The notes under the pieces were generated by a model. That model ran no database searches and was not told the origin of the DNA. It was given only the letters and a program-made list of their open reading frames with translations. A program made the position numbers and the translations under genes. 64,000 nucleotides of DNA from Clostridium sp. AM34-11AC (GTDB lineage: Bacteria; Bacillota; Clostridia; Lachnospirales; Lachnospiraceae): contig NZ_QWGL01000015.1 in assembly GCF_003435375.1 (NCBI RefSeq), positions 11,667 through 75,666 of the forward strand. Direction: 5' to 3'. This document shows, piece by piece, positions 17,205-26,160 of the stretch. Position 1 is the first letter of the stretch. Each line of letters starts with the position of its first letter.

Positions 17205-17264
17205 TTGACAAATCAGCACTTGAATGCTAATATAGACGTATCTAATATTATATAATGTTATATA
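17205..17264 (+). promoter_or_regulatory. Promoter and palindromic operator of the ABC/peptidase operon
   Basis: TTGACA (17205-17210), a 17-base spacer and TAATAT (17228-17233) form a near-consensus promoter. The near-palindrome TATATAATGTTATATA at 17249-17264 lies just after the start point. Its exact reverse complement occurs upstream of the GntR/UTRA gene (32522-32537), so it is a strong operator candidate. Confidence 0.75.
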
Positions 17265-17307
17265 GCATATGCAAATGTTTACATGATCAATGGAAGGGAG
17301 AAATAGA

Positions 17308-18261
17308 ATGAAAAAGTATGTATTACGGCGTGCTTTGATAGCAATACCAATTTTCTTTGGAATTACAGTTCTGGTTTTTTTAATTTCTTCTATGGCGTCC
17401 GGAAGCCCATTAGAGTTGTTGCTCAACAACCAGAATATTTCAGCGGCAGAAGTTGAACGACAGCGGATAAAGCTTGGTCTGGATCAACCGTTGTATATCC
17501 AGTATTTCACCTGGATCAAAAACTTTTTCCAGGGAAATCTGGGAGATTCATACAGAACAGGACAGCCGGTAATGCAAATGATTTTGGAAGGTCTTGGTCC
17601 GACAATTCTGTTGACCTTTGCGGCAGTGATCATTGCCTGTCTGATCTCAATCCCATTAGGAGTTCAGTCAGCAAGATATCAGAATAAAGGCTGGGACAAT
17701 GGTTCGTCGGTATTTTCATTCCTGGCGACTTCAACTCCGAGCTTCTTCCTGGCATTGATTTTTTTATATGTTTTTTCAGTGAAATTAAAAGTGCTTCCTA
17801 TTGGCGGCATGTACGATGTTGGAAAAAAGGAGACCATAGGTTCATTATTGCGCCATTTATTTATGCCGTCGGTCGTCCTGGCAATGCAGCTAGTGGGAAG
17901 CCTGATCCAGTATACAAGAAGCAGCATGCTGGAGGTTATGAGGGAGGATTTCGTCAGAACAGCACGATCAAAAGGAATCAAAGAAAAGAAAGTTATAATA
18001 AAACATGTGCTGCGAAATTCTTTGATACCGGTGGTTACATATCTTGGTATGGAAATACCGCTGCTGATTGGCGGAGCAGTTGTCACGGAGCAGGTTTTTT
18101 CCTGGCCGGGAATCGGAAGCCTGATGATCAAGTCCATAGATGCCAGAGATTATCCGGTTGTTATGGGGATTACAGTGTTGGTCGCAATTGCGGTGCTGGT
18201 ATTTAATATTTTAACAGATCTTGTTTACGGAATTCTTGATCCACGGATCCGGTATAATTAA
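17308..18261 (+). CDS. Oligopeptide/dipeptide ABC transporter permease (DppB/OppB type)
   Basis: A 317-aa inner-membrane permease. An N-terminal helix (RRALIAIPIFFGITVLVFLI) is followed by a periplasmic region containing IKLGLDQPLYIQYFTWIKNFFQGNLGDS, a hallmark of DppB/OppB proteins. The cytoplasmic EAA-type loop REDFVRTARSKGIKEKKVI lies near residue 215, ahead of the C-terminal YPVVMGITVLVAIAVLVFN helix and DPRIRYN end. The start at 17308 follows AAGGGAG. It is the first gene of a ten-kilobase operon (permeases, receptor, peptidase, ATPases, amidohydrolase, kinase). Confidence 0.92.
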   Translation: MKKYVLRRALIAIPIFFGITVLVFLISSMASGSPLELLLNNQNISAAEVERQRIKLGLDQPLYIQYFTWIKNFFQGNLGDSYRTGQPVMQMILEGLGPTILLTFAAVIIACLISIPLGVQSARYQNKGWDNGSSVFSFLATSTPSFFLALIFLYVFSVKLKVLPIGGMYDVGKKETIGSLLRHLFMPSVVLAMQLVGSLIQYTRSSMLEVMREDFVRTARSKGIKEKKVIIKHVLRNSLIPVVTYLGMEIPLLIGGAVVTEQVFSWPGIGSLMIKSIDARDYPVVMGITVLVAIAVLVFNILTDLVYGILDPRIRYN

Positions 18262-18275
18262 GGGAGGTGAGAAAG

Positions 18276-19142
18276 GTGGAAGATAGTAAAAAAGAGTCGA
18301 AAGCGAAAAACTTTATCAAGAGGTATTGTAACAACAAATTGGCGGTAATCGGTTTTTTCACACTGGTGCTTATCACACTGATCGTTATCATAGCTCCTCC
18401 GTTCCTTCCGTTTTCGGAAGCTGAGATCGATCCGTTGGCATTCAATATGCCGCCTAGCGCGAAACATCTGTTGGGAGGAGACGATGTCGGCAGAGATGTA
18501 TTAAGTCGATTACTTTACGGTGGCCGGGTGTCTTTGGCAGTTGGAATTTTTTCCACGGCGGTCAGCGTGATTGTGGGAATTCCTCTGGGTATGCTGGCAG
18601 CATTTTATCGTGGGGCATTTGAAGTTGTGGTAATGCGTTTGTCAGATATTTTCATGTCATTTCCATCCACGATTCTGATTTTGTTTCTGGTATCCATGTT
18701 TGGCCCGTCAATTATCACCGTCACGGTTGTGATAGGTGTGCTCGGATGGCCGAAATTCGCAAGACAGATTTATGGAAGTGTTTTGAGCATAAGAGAAAAG
18801 GATTACATTGAAGGTGCTGTGGCGATTGGAGCAAAAGACAAGTTGATCATTACCAGATATATCCTTCCGAACGCGGTCGCTCCGATTTTTATTTCCATTA
18901 CATTTCGGATCGCCTCCGCGATTATTTTGGAATCTTCGTTAAGCTTCCTTGGAATGGGTGTTCAGCCGCCGGCTGCTTCCTGGGGAAATATGCTTTATAA
19001 TGCACAGTCCATCACGATCTTGACCAGCCGTCCATGGATGTGGGTTCCGCCGGGACTGGCACTGGTAATCACAATTCTTTCGATTAACTTTATTGGAAAC
19101 GGTTTGCGGGATGCGTTAGATCCGAAAACAGCAAAAAAATAA
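18276..19142 (+). CDS. Oligopeptide/dipeptide ABC transporter permease (DppC/OppC type)
   Basis: A 288-aa permease partner of the preceding gene. An N-terminal cytoplasmic segment leads into one helix (LAVIGFFTLVLITLIVIIAP), then the typical HLLGGDDVGRDVLSRLLYGGRVSL sequence, the DIFMSFPSTILILF helix, the EAA loop REKDYIEGAVAIGAKDKLII and the family-end LSFLGMGVQPPAASWGNML. The start is GTG at 18276, 7 bases after AGGGAGGT (18261-18268); an in-frame GTG at 18267 overlaps that site. Confidence 0.92.
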   Translation: MEDSKKESKAKNFIKRYCNNKLAVIGFFTLVLITLIVIIAPPFLPFSEAEIDPLAFNMPPSAKHLLGGDDVGRDVLSRLLYGGRVSLAVGIFSTAVSVIVGIPLGMLAAFYRGAFEVVVMRLSDIFMSFPSTILILFLVSMFGPSIITVTVVIGVLGWPKFARQIYGSVLSIREKDYIEGAVAIGAKDKLIITRYILPNAVAPIFISITFRIASAIILESSLSFLGMGVQPPAASWGNMLYNAQSITILTSRPWMWVPPGLALVITILSINFIGNGLRDALDPKTAKK

Positions 19143-19162
19143 TTATAGGAGGAGAAAAGAAA

Positions 19163-20833
19163 ATGAAGAAGACGACAAAAATGCTGGCAATTTTATTAGC
19201 GGCAATGACAGCGCTGTCCGGATGCGGAGGAAGTGGTACAACGACCACACAGACAGAAGGGAAAACGGAAACAACGGCTGCAGCGGAAAAAACGGGAACA
19301 GAAACAGCGCAGAAAGGTCCTAAAGATGAAGTAGTAACTATGGCAGTTATTTCTTCCTGGGACACATTGAATATTTACAATACGTCAGGAAATTACGGAA
19401 ACGCGGTAGCAGATCAATTATTTGAACGTCTGGTTACAAGAACACATGATGGAGTTATCGAACCCCGCCTTGCGACTGAGTGGCAAATAGCAGATGATAA
19501 CAAGTCGATGACTTTCAAATTAGCTGAAAATGCATTGTGGCATGACGGAGAAAAACTGACGGCAAATGACATTGTATTTACCTGTAAGGCAATGACGAAT
19601 CCAGATGTGGATAACTATTATCGTTCCGCGTTTAATGTGTTAGCGGGAACCGATGATGACGGCATTGCAGCAGACACAGATCAGGTAGGTGTAGAAGCTG
19701 TCGATGATTATACGGTAAAATTTTCATTTAAAGAGCCGAAGGATCAGGATACTATTTTAAACGCATTCTTAAGCTTCCTTTATGTTCTTCCGGAACATAT
19801 TTTAGATACTGGAAATTATGCGGATATCAATAACTCTTCTTTCTGGACAAGTCCAGTTGGTGCCGGACCATTTAAATATGTGAAAGATACTGCAGGTGAG
19901 ACTTTAGAGATGGAAGCATTTGAAGACTATTATCAGGGATGCCCTGATTTTAAGACATTAGTCGTTCGTGTTGTGCCGGCAGCAAACCTGACAGCAGGAC
20001 TCTTAAATGGAGATATTGATGTGGTTGGCATGGGAAGTATCCCGTTATCCGACTGGGCAACTGTCAAGAGCTCAGACTCTCTTGTGGCTGCTTCTGTAGA
20101 AGATTATTCTTATCAGTATATGTTATTTAATCTGTCTGACGAGGATCCTGATTTCCAGGACGCGAAGGTGAGAAATGCATTTGATAAAGCGATCAACAAA
20201 CAGGTGATGGTTGATCAGCTGATGCTGGGAGAAGGTCAGGTTGCTGTCGGACCGATGCCAAAATATCATCCGTATTATGATGAGAACCTGAAACCTAATA
20301 CATATGACCCGGAAGCAGCAGAGACAATGCTGAAAGAAGCAGGATTTAATTTTGACAAAGAGTATCTGATGATCGTTCCGAAAGGAAATCAGGTAAGAGA
20401 GCAGTCTGCGCTCCTAATCCAACAGGACCTTGAAAAAATCGGTGTGAAAGTAAAAATTGAGACATATGATTTCACTACATTACTTCAGATGCTCCGCGAA
20501 GGAAAAGCTGATTTAGGTCTTCTCGGAGGCGGAAGTAATATCGATCCGAACGAAAGCAGCGTAATTTTAAAACCGAATGACGCAAGAAACTATTCACTTG
20601 TAAAAGATCCAAAGTGGTTTGATCTGGCTAACGAAGGCGTTTCTAAAGTAACAAAGGAAGAGCGGAAAAAGTGCTATGACGCATATCAGGAAGCATTAGT
20701 AGAAGATCAGCCGTATATCTGGTTATACCATCAGAATGATTTATGGGCATATTCAAAACGTTTAGCAGAAGTTCCGATCGAGAATTTTGTATGGTTTAAT
20801 TTCGAAGTATGGAAATGGAAACTTGCAGATTGA
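19163..20833 (+). CDS. Peptide-type ABC substrate-binding lipoprotein (SBP family 5)
   Basis: A 556-aa extracellular lipoprotein. The signal peptide (MKKTTKMLAILLAAMTALSGC) ends in a lipobox LSGC, so the mature protein starts at C21. A Thr/Ala/Glu-rich linker follows, then the SBP_bac_5 domain (DxSWDTLNIYNTSGNYG, RLATEWQIADDNKSMTFKLAENALWHDG, AxNPDV..., VGAGPFKYV). Family 5 receptors bind peptides, nickel or glycosidic compounds. The neighbouring Opp-type permeases and peptidases suggest peptides or modified amino acids. The gene lies 20 bases after the permease gene, with GGAGGAG ahead of the ATG. Confidence 0.92.
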   Translation: MKKTTKMLAILLAAMTALSGCGGSGTTTTQTEGKTETTAAAEKTGTETAQKGPKDEVVTMAVISSWDTLNIYNTSGNYGNAVADQLFERLVTRTHDGVIEPRLATEWQIADDNKSMTFKLAENALWHDGEKLTANDIVFTCKAMTNPDVDNYYRSAFNVLAGTDDDGIAADTDQVGVEAVDDYTVKFSFKEPKDQDTILNAFLSFLYVLPEHILDTGNYADINNSSFWTSPVGAGPFKYVKDTAGETLEMEAFEDYYQGCPDFKTLVVRVVPAANLTAGLLNGDIDVVGMGSIPLSDWATVKSSDSLVAASVEDYSYQYMLFNLSDEDPDFQDAKVRNAFDKAINKQVMVDQLMLGEGQVAVGPMPKYHPYYDENLKPNTYDPEAAETMLKEAGFNFDKEYLMIVPKGNQVREQSALLIQQDLEKIGVKVKIETYDFTTLLQMLREGKADLGLLGGGSNIDPNESSVILKPNDARNYSLVKDPKWFDLANEGVSKVTKEERKKCYDAYQEALVEDQPYIWLYHQNDLWAYSKRLAEVPIENFVWFNFEVWKWKLAD

Positions 20834-20862
20834 TCCGTGGACGGAAAGGAGATAGCATAGCG

Positions 20863-22278
20863 ATGGAAGGACCGAAAATCGAGGAAGTATTGACATATCT
20901 TGACGAGAATTTTGATAATGATTTAAAGGCTGTCCAGGATTTTATGCGTATGAAATCCATTTCAGCGACAGGGGAAGGTATCCGGGAAACAGCGGAACGC
21001 GTGAAGGAAATGATCGAAGAGTGCGGCGGCACCTCTGAGCTGATTGAGACACCTGGTAATCCCATTGTTTACGGCCGCATTGATGAAAAAGCAGAGCACA
21101 CGCTTCTTATCTACAGCATGTACGATGTGCTTCCGGCTGAGGAGCCTGACTGGATTTCAGATCCGTGGGCAGCAGAAATCCATCCGTTCAGAGATTACGG
21201 AGACTGCATTATCGGTCGTGGTGCAGTAAATACAAAGGGACCGACAGTCGCTTTCTTCAGAGCGATAAAGGCATATAAAAAAATTGCCGGAAAACTTCCG
21301 GTAAACCTTGTATTCCTGATAGAGGGGGAGGAGGAACTTTCCTCCAAATCCCTCCAGGAGTTCCTGGAAGTCAACAAGGATAAATTTAAAGACTGCGATG
21401 CAATGTTTTTCCCATCATTTGGAGAGGAAAACAGAATTGCTTCCATCTTTATGGGGGTGAAGGGAATTGTAAGCTTTGAACTGAAGTCAAAAGGCGGAGA
21501 CTGGGGCGGTCCGACAGACCGAGGGATCCATGGCGCTTTTGCAGCCTGGGTTGCGAACCCTGTGTGGAGAATGACAAAAGCGCTCTCATCGATGATCGGC
21601 GAGAATGAAAATGAAATTTTGATCGATGGTTTTTATGATGGAATCTTACCATTGGAAAAGGAAAAAGACGAGGCTTTGGCTGCTTCCGCGGACCTTCTGG
21701 ATGAAGAAGAGTGGAAAACAGCGTATGACGTCAAAAAATTCAAGTGGGACTTAACCGGTCTGGATCTGTGGAAAAAGATGCTGACGGTTCCGACTCTGAA
21801 TATTGATGGTATCAAAGGCGGCTATATCGGTGAAGGTTCAAAGACACTTTTACCGCACGAAGTAACGGTTAAGATGGATATCCGCCTTGTTCCGGGAATG
21901 AAGCCGGACGAAATGCTGAAGAAAGTACGGAAACATCTGGATTCCAGAGGCTTCCAGGATATCGAGATCGAGGAGTATGGAAAGCCATATGATCCGTCCA
22001 GCGTACCTTATCATTCTTCTTCTGTTCAGACCTTGAAGAAAACATATGAGCTGATGGGAACAAGACCGCAGATCTGGCCCTGGAATCCGGGTTCCGCACC
22101 ATATTTCCTGTTCGAGAAGATATTGGGGATCCCATACGTCACAGGCGGTATGGGACATGGATCCAGGCAGCATTCCAGCAATGAATACTGCACAGTCAAA
22201 GGAGTACTGGATTTCGAAAAATCCATGATATATTATCTGAAACTATTCCCTGAATACGCGGACAGCAAGAAAAAATAG
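20863..22278 (+). CDS. M20-family peptidase/deacylase with altered metal-ligand positions
   Basis: A 471-aa M20/ArgE-DapE-CPG2-fold protein. The fold markers are clear: LLIYSMYDVLPAEE, IIGRGAVNTKGPTVAF, LIEGEEELSS and the C-terminal GMGHGSRQHSSNEYC. Two expected zinc ligands differ. The His of the GHYDV motif is M86, and the bridging Asp of the (S/A)DDKG motif is N123. The Glu pair (about 156-158) and the C-terminal His remain. I recall relatives with MYDV and NxKG, so this may be a natural subgroup with a different metal site. The role is inferred: hydrolysis of an imported dipeptide or N-acyl amino acid. The start at 20863 is downstream of AAAGGAG; it sits between the receptor and ATPase genes of the operon. 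Confidence 0.8.
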   Translation: MEGPKIEEVLTYLDENFDNDLKAVQDFMRMKSISATGEGIRETAERVKEMIEECGGTSELIETPGNPIVYGRIDEKAEHTLLIYSMYDVLPAEEPDWISDPWAAEIHPFRDYGDCIIGRGAVNTKGPTVAFFRAIKAYKKIAGKLPVNLVFLIEGEEELSSKSLQEFLEVNKDKFKDCDAMFFPSFGEENRIASIFMGVKGIVSFELKSKGGDWGGPTDRGIHGAFAAWVANPVWRMTKALSSMIGENENEILIDGFYDGILPLEKEKDEALAASADLLDEEEWKTAYDVKKFKWDLTGLDLWKKMLTVPTLNIDGIKGGYIGEGSKTLLPHEVTVKMDIRLVPGMKPDEMLKKVRKHLDSRGFQDIEIEEYGKPYDPSSVPYHSSSVQTLKKTYELMGTRPQIWPWNPGSAPYFLFEKILGIPYVTGGMGHGSRQHSSNEYCTVKGVLDFEKSMIYYLKLFPEYADSKKK

Positions 22279-22297
22279 ATGCGGGGAGGAATGTGTA

Positions 22298-23281
22298 ATG
22301 AAGGATGATGTAATATTACAGGTAAAAGATCTGAAAACATATTTCTTTGATCGAACTGGAAAAGTTCCTGCTGTCGATGGAGTTGATTTCACCATACGAA
22401 AAGGCGAAACCCTTGGTATCGTAGGCGAGTCGGGATGCGGAAAGAGCGTTACATCGATGTCAATATTAAAGCTATTGCCTCCGGAAGGAAAGGTTGTAGA
22501 TGGGGAGATTATCTTTAAAGGGGAAAATATTGTGAATTATTCTGCGGAGCAGATGGAAAAAATCCGTGGAAAAGAAATCGCGATGATTTTTCAGGAGCCG
22601 ATGACATCGTTGAACCCGGTCTATACAGTTGGAACCCAGATTTCAGAAATGATAACTGCCCATGAGAAAGTCTCAAAAAAGGAAGTAAGAGAGCGCGCTA
22701 TCGAAATGCTCAGGCTTGTAGGTATTCCGTCTCCCGAGAAAAGAGTGGACGAATATCCACATGAACTGAGCGGAGGAATGCGCCAGAGGGTTATGATTGC
22801 CATGGCGCTGTCTTGCAATCCGGAACTTTTGATCGCAGATGAACCGACAACGGCTCTTGATGTGACGATCCAGGCGCAGATCTTAGATTTAATGCGTAAA
22901 CTACAGAAAAAGCTGAATACATCTATTATGATGATCACGCATGATTTGGGTGTTATTGCGGAAATGGCTGATTATGTGCTTGTGATGTACGCGGGGAGGG
23001 TAATGGAATATTGTGATGTCCATTCCCTGTTTAAAGATCCACTGCATCCATATACGCAGGGTCTGATCAGCGCACTTCCTAATATTAACGATCAGAAGGA
23101 CAGATTATATGTGATAAAAGGAAATGTTCCAAGCCTGTATGACATGCCTGCCGGATGTGGATTCTGGCCTCGTTGTCCTTATGCGACGGAGAGATGCAAA
23201 ACAGAAGTTCCCGATTTATATCAGATAGGTGATCGCAAGGTACGATGCTTTTTACATGAAAATCGAAAGCAGGTGGTATAG
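22298..23281 (+). CDS. Oligopeptide ABC transporter ATPase (OppD/DppD type)
   Basis: A 327-aa ABC ATPase. Walker A is GESGCGKS (near residue 46), the Q-loop region is MIFQEPMTSLNP, the signature is LSGGMRQRVMIAMAL, and Walker B is LLIADEPTTALD followed by the H-loop MITHDLGVIAE. The C-terminal CGFWPRCPYATERC segment is the Cys-rich oligopeptide-transporter extension (a probable iron-sulfur or metal site). It abuts the second ATPase gene directly, and the two are expected to form the usual OppD/OppF heterodimer. Confidence 0.95.
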   Translation: MKDDVILQVKDLKTYFFDRTGKVPAVDGVDFTIRKGETLGIVGESGCGKSVTSMSILKLLPPEGKVVDGEIIFKGENIVNYSAEQMEKIRGKEIAMIFQEPMTSLNPVYTVGTQISEMITAHEKVSKKEVRERAIEMLRLVGIPSPEKRVDEYPHELSGGMRQRVMIAMALSCNPELLIADEPTTALDVTIQAQILDLMRKLQKKLNTSIMMITHDLGVIAEMADYVLVMYAGRVMEYCDVHSLFKDPLHPYTQGLISALPNINDQKDRLYVIKGNVPSLYDMPAGCGFWPRCPYATERCKTEVPDLYQIGDRKVRCFLHENRKQVV

Positions 23282-24283
23282 GTGGCAGGGAATTTATTAG
23301 AAGTACGAAATTTAAAGAAATATTATTCAGTTAAGTCTGGTTTTCTGAATAAGGACTGCCGCAGCGTAAAAGCCGTGGACGGCATTAACTTATCGGTAAA
23401 GCAGGGAGAAATTCTTGGAATTGTCGGAGAAAGCGGCTGTGGAAAGTCAACACTCGGAAGAAGTATTTTACGATTGATAGAGCCAACAAGCGGGGAAGTC
23501 ATTTTTGAAGGCACTAATATCTGCGGATTAAAGAAAGAAGAAATGCGTCTGAAACGCAGGGAAATGCAGATCGTGTTTCAGGATCCGGGCGCCTCGTTAA
23601 ATCCAAGATTGACGGTTGGCGAAATTATCGGAGAACCGCTCGAAGTGTTTCATATCTGCGAGGGCAAGGAAAAAGAAGAGAGAATTTATAAGCTCATGGA
23701 TTTGGTTGGGATTAACCGTGCGTATATTAATCGCTTCCCGCATGAATTTTCCGGTGGACAAAGACAGCGTCTTGGGATCGCAAGAGCACTGGCGGTGAAT
23801 CCTAAATTGATCATTTGTGATGAGCCAGTATCGGCACTGGATGTCTCCATACGAGCGCAGGTGTTGAATCTGATGAAGGAATTGAAAGACAAACTGAATT
23901 TGACTTATATCTTTATTTCTCATGACCTCAGTGTTGTACATCACATCTGCGATCGCGTGGCTGTTATGTACCTGGGACGGGTTGTGGAGATAGCAGATAA
24001 AAAACAGATATATGAGAATCCGGTCCATCCATACACAAAGGCTCTGTTGTCGGCAATTCCAATGCCTGATCCGGAGGTAAAGCGGGAACGGATCATTCTT
24101 CAGGGAGATGTCCCAAATCCGGCCGATCCCCCATCAGGATGCCATTTTCATAAGCGTTGTCCTTATGCAAAAAAAGAATGTTCAGAAACAGTACCGCCGT
24201 TTGTAACAGTTGAACCGGGACATCAGGTATTATGTTGGCTGGCAGAAGAGCAGCAGTCAGAAACAAAGCATGAAGAAAAATGA
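23282..24283 (+). CDS. Oligopeptide ABC transporter ATPase (OppF/DppF type)
   Basis: A 333-aa ABC ATPase starting with GTG at the base after the stop of the OppD-type gene. AGGTGG inside the end of that gene provides the ribosome binding site. Walker A is GESGCGKST, the signature FSGGQRQRLGIARAL and Walker B LIICDEPVSALD. The OppF/DppF-type FQDPGASLNPRLTVGEIIGEPLEV and C-terminal GCHFHKRCPYAKKEC are present. It completes the five-gene Opp system. Confidence 0.95.
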   Translation: MAGNLLEVRNLKKYYSVKSGFLNKDCRSVKAVDGINLSVKQGEILGIVGESGCGKSTLGRSILRLIEPTSGEVIFEGTNICGLKKEEMRLKRREMQIVFQDPGASLNPRLTVGEIIGEPLEVFHICEGKEKEERIYKLMDLVGINRAYINRFPHEFSGGQRQRLGIARALAVNPKLIICDEPVSALDVSIRAQVLNLMKELKDKLNLTYIFISHDLSVVHHICDRVAVMYLGRVVEIADKKQIYENPVHPYTKALLSAIPMPDPEVKRERIILQGDVPNPADPPSGCHFHKRCPYAKKECSETVPPFVTVEPGHQVLCWLAEEQQSETKHEEK

Positions 24284-24332
24284 CGTGATGTGACCAAACA
24301 GGGATATTTGCATGGATGGAGGAATGGAAACG

Positions 24333-26141
24333 ATGAACACACAGGAAAGTATTCTGAAGACAATTGAAGATAAAAGGGAGCAGTATATTCATGCTGCTCT
24401 TGATATCTGGGATTATGCGGAACCAATTTTTGAAGAATATAAATCTTCTGCCCGCCTTTCAGCACTTCTTGAACAGGAAGGCTTTTCCGTGACAAAAGGG
24501 GTTGCCGGTCTGCCGACCGCATTTATTGCCTCTTGGGGTGAGGGAAAGCCCGTAATCGGGTTCATGGGAGAATTTGACGCGCTTCCAAATCTGAGCCAGA
24601 AAGCAGATTCCGTTGAAAGAGAACCGATCATCGAGGGTGGACACGGTCACGGGTGTGGTCATCATACTTTGGGAACAGCGGCTGTCGCTGCTGCAATCGC
24701 GGTGAAAGACTATTTAAAGGAAAACGGAATAAAAGGAACCGTCCGTTTTTATGGATGCCCGGCCGAGGAAGGCGGTGCCGGAAAAGTGCTGATGAAACAG
24801 GCTGGAGTATTTGATGATTGCGCCGCAGCGATCAGTTGGCATCCGACAGACGATAACGGTATATGGTCGATCAACTTTCACGCGCAGCAAAAAGTAATTT
24901 ACAGTTTTAAGGGAAAACGCGCTGCTGATGCGCTGCAGATCTTTTTGATGGGCGCGACAAATGTCAGACATTATCTTGATCCCTGCTTTGTCGTACGTTC
25001 CACAATTCTTTCACCGGGCGATGATGCAAACGATGGAGAAGTGCCTGAAGCCCGGATTCTATATGCATATCGCGCTCATGTGAGTAGTCAGGTCAAAGAA
25101 GGATTTCAGCTATTACATATGGCAGCATACGGCGCGGCTGTCATGACCGGATGCGTATTGACGGCGGATTATAAGACAGGAACAACTGAGCTGCTTCCGA
25201 ACCGGACGCTGGAACGCACTATGTATAAAAAATACCAGATAGTGGGCACTGTTCCAATGACGGAAGCAGACTGGAAATATGCAGAACATATGCATCAGTC
25301 TCTTCCGGAAAACGGAGAACAGGCAACCTTCGATTTAATGCGACTGTTGTATGAGGAACAGGCAGAAGATATTATCAGGCAGGTGAAAGGAAAGCCGTAT
25401 AATGATGTATTGTATCCTTTCCGCGAAATTAATATCCATAAGCCTGGTTCAACAGATATTTGCGATGTAAGCTTTGCAACGCCTACTGTACAGTGTGTGG
25501 CAGCGTGCTATATAAAGGATACGTTGGGACATTCCTGGCAGGAGGTTGCCCAAGGGCGCAGTGATATCTGCATGAAGGGAATGCTGGTAGCGGCAAAGGT
25601 AATGGCACTGACGGGAGCTGAGTTATTTGAACAGCCGCTTCTTTTGGAGCAGGTTCGGAAAGAGTTTGAGGAAAAGAGAAAAGCATATTCATATCTGCCG
25701 CTCCTTGCAAGGAAAACTGTAGAGAACGGGGAAATGTCTGCACAAAAAATGGATATGGAGAGGAAGCTGTCTGATTTTAACAAGTCCCGGAAAGTGCAGG
25801 TAGAGTTTACTGGTCTGTGTGACGATGGATTAGCACAAAGACAGACAGGTAAAGCCCTGTCCAAAAATGGAAATGCATTAGAGGCGCTGGAATTTTTCAC
25901 TCTGGGTCTGGCATATGGGAACAAAGATATATTCGATAAGGTTGGCTATGAGACGAGAATCATGGAAACAGGCGATGAGGATATGGTTAAGGTTCCGGAA
26001 CTGACGAAGATCCTGGTGACTGTAAAGCAGCAGGAAGACATTCGCAGTGATGATCTCAGAGAATTTTTTACAGGTGTGGACATGGTAGCCACAGGGGCGG
26101 CAGAAGTGACTGGCTGCCAGGTAAAATTTTTATTTGAGTAA
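24333..26141 (+). CDS. AbgB-like M20D amidohydrolase with C-terminal extension
   Basis: A 602-aa protein. Residues 1 to about 450 resemble AbgB-type M20D amidohydrolases (aminobenzoyl-glutamate or other N-acyl amino acid hydrolysis). The metal site HGHGCGHH (104-111) and PAEEGGAG (143-150) are intact. The lid domain is abnormal: the GxSAHAAxxPxxGRSALDA segment expected after the first strand is shortened to FKGKRAADALQIF. The last 150 or so residues (from KRKAYSYLPLL) have no counterpart in AbgB that I recognise. They contain a Glu/Lys-rich helix and a stretch ending VTGCQVKFLFE. The start at 24333 is placed 10 bases after GGAGG; ATG codons at 24312 and 24324 precede or crowd it. It probably hydrolyses the imported compound or its product. 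Confidence 0.7.
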   Translation: MNTQESILKTIEDKREQYIHAALDIWDYAEPIFEEYKSSARLSALLEQEGFSVTKGVAGLPTAFIASWGEGKPVIGFMGEFDALPNLSQKADSVEREPIIEGGHGHGCGHHTLGTAAVAAAIAVKDYLKENGIKGTVRFYGCPAEEGGAGKVLMKQAGVFDDCAAAISWHPTDDNGIWSINFHAQQKVIYSFKGKRAADALQIFLMGATNVRHYLDPCFVVRSTILSPGDDANDGEVPEARILYAYRAHVSSQVKEGFQLLHMAAYGAAVMTGCVLTADYKTGTTELLPNRTLERTMYKKYQIVGTVPMTEADWKYAEHMHQSLPENGEQATFDLMRLLYEEQAEDIIRQVKGKPYNDVLYPFREINIHKPGSTDICDVSFATPTVQCVAACYIKDTLGHSWQEVAQGRSDICMKGMLVAAKVMALTGAELFEQPLLLEQVRKEFEEKRKAYSYLPLLARKTVENGEMSAQKMDMERKLSDFNKSRKVQVEFTGLCDDGLAQRQTGKALSKNGNALEALEFFTLGLAYGNKDIFDKVGYETRIMETGDEDMVKVPELTKILVTVKQQEDIRSDDLREFFTGVDMVATGAAEVTGCQVKFLFE

Positions 26142-26160
26142 AAAATAAGAGGATACAAAA

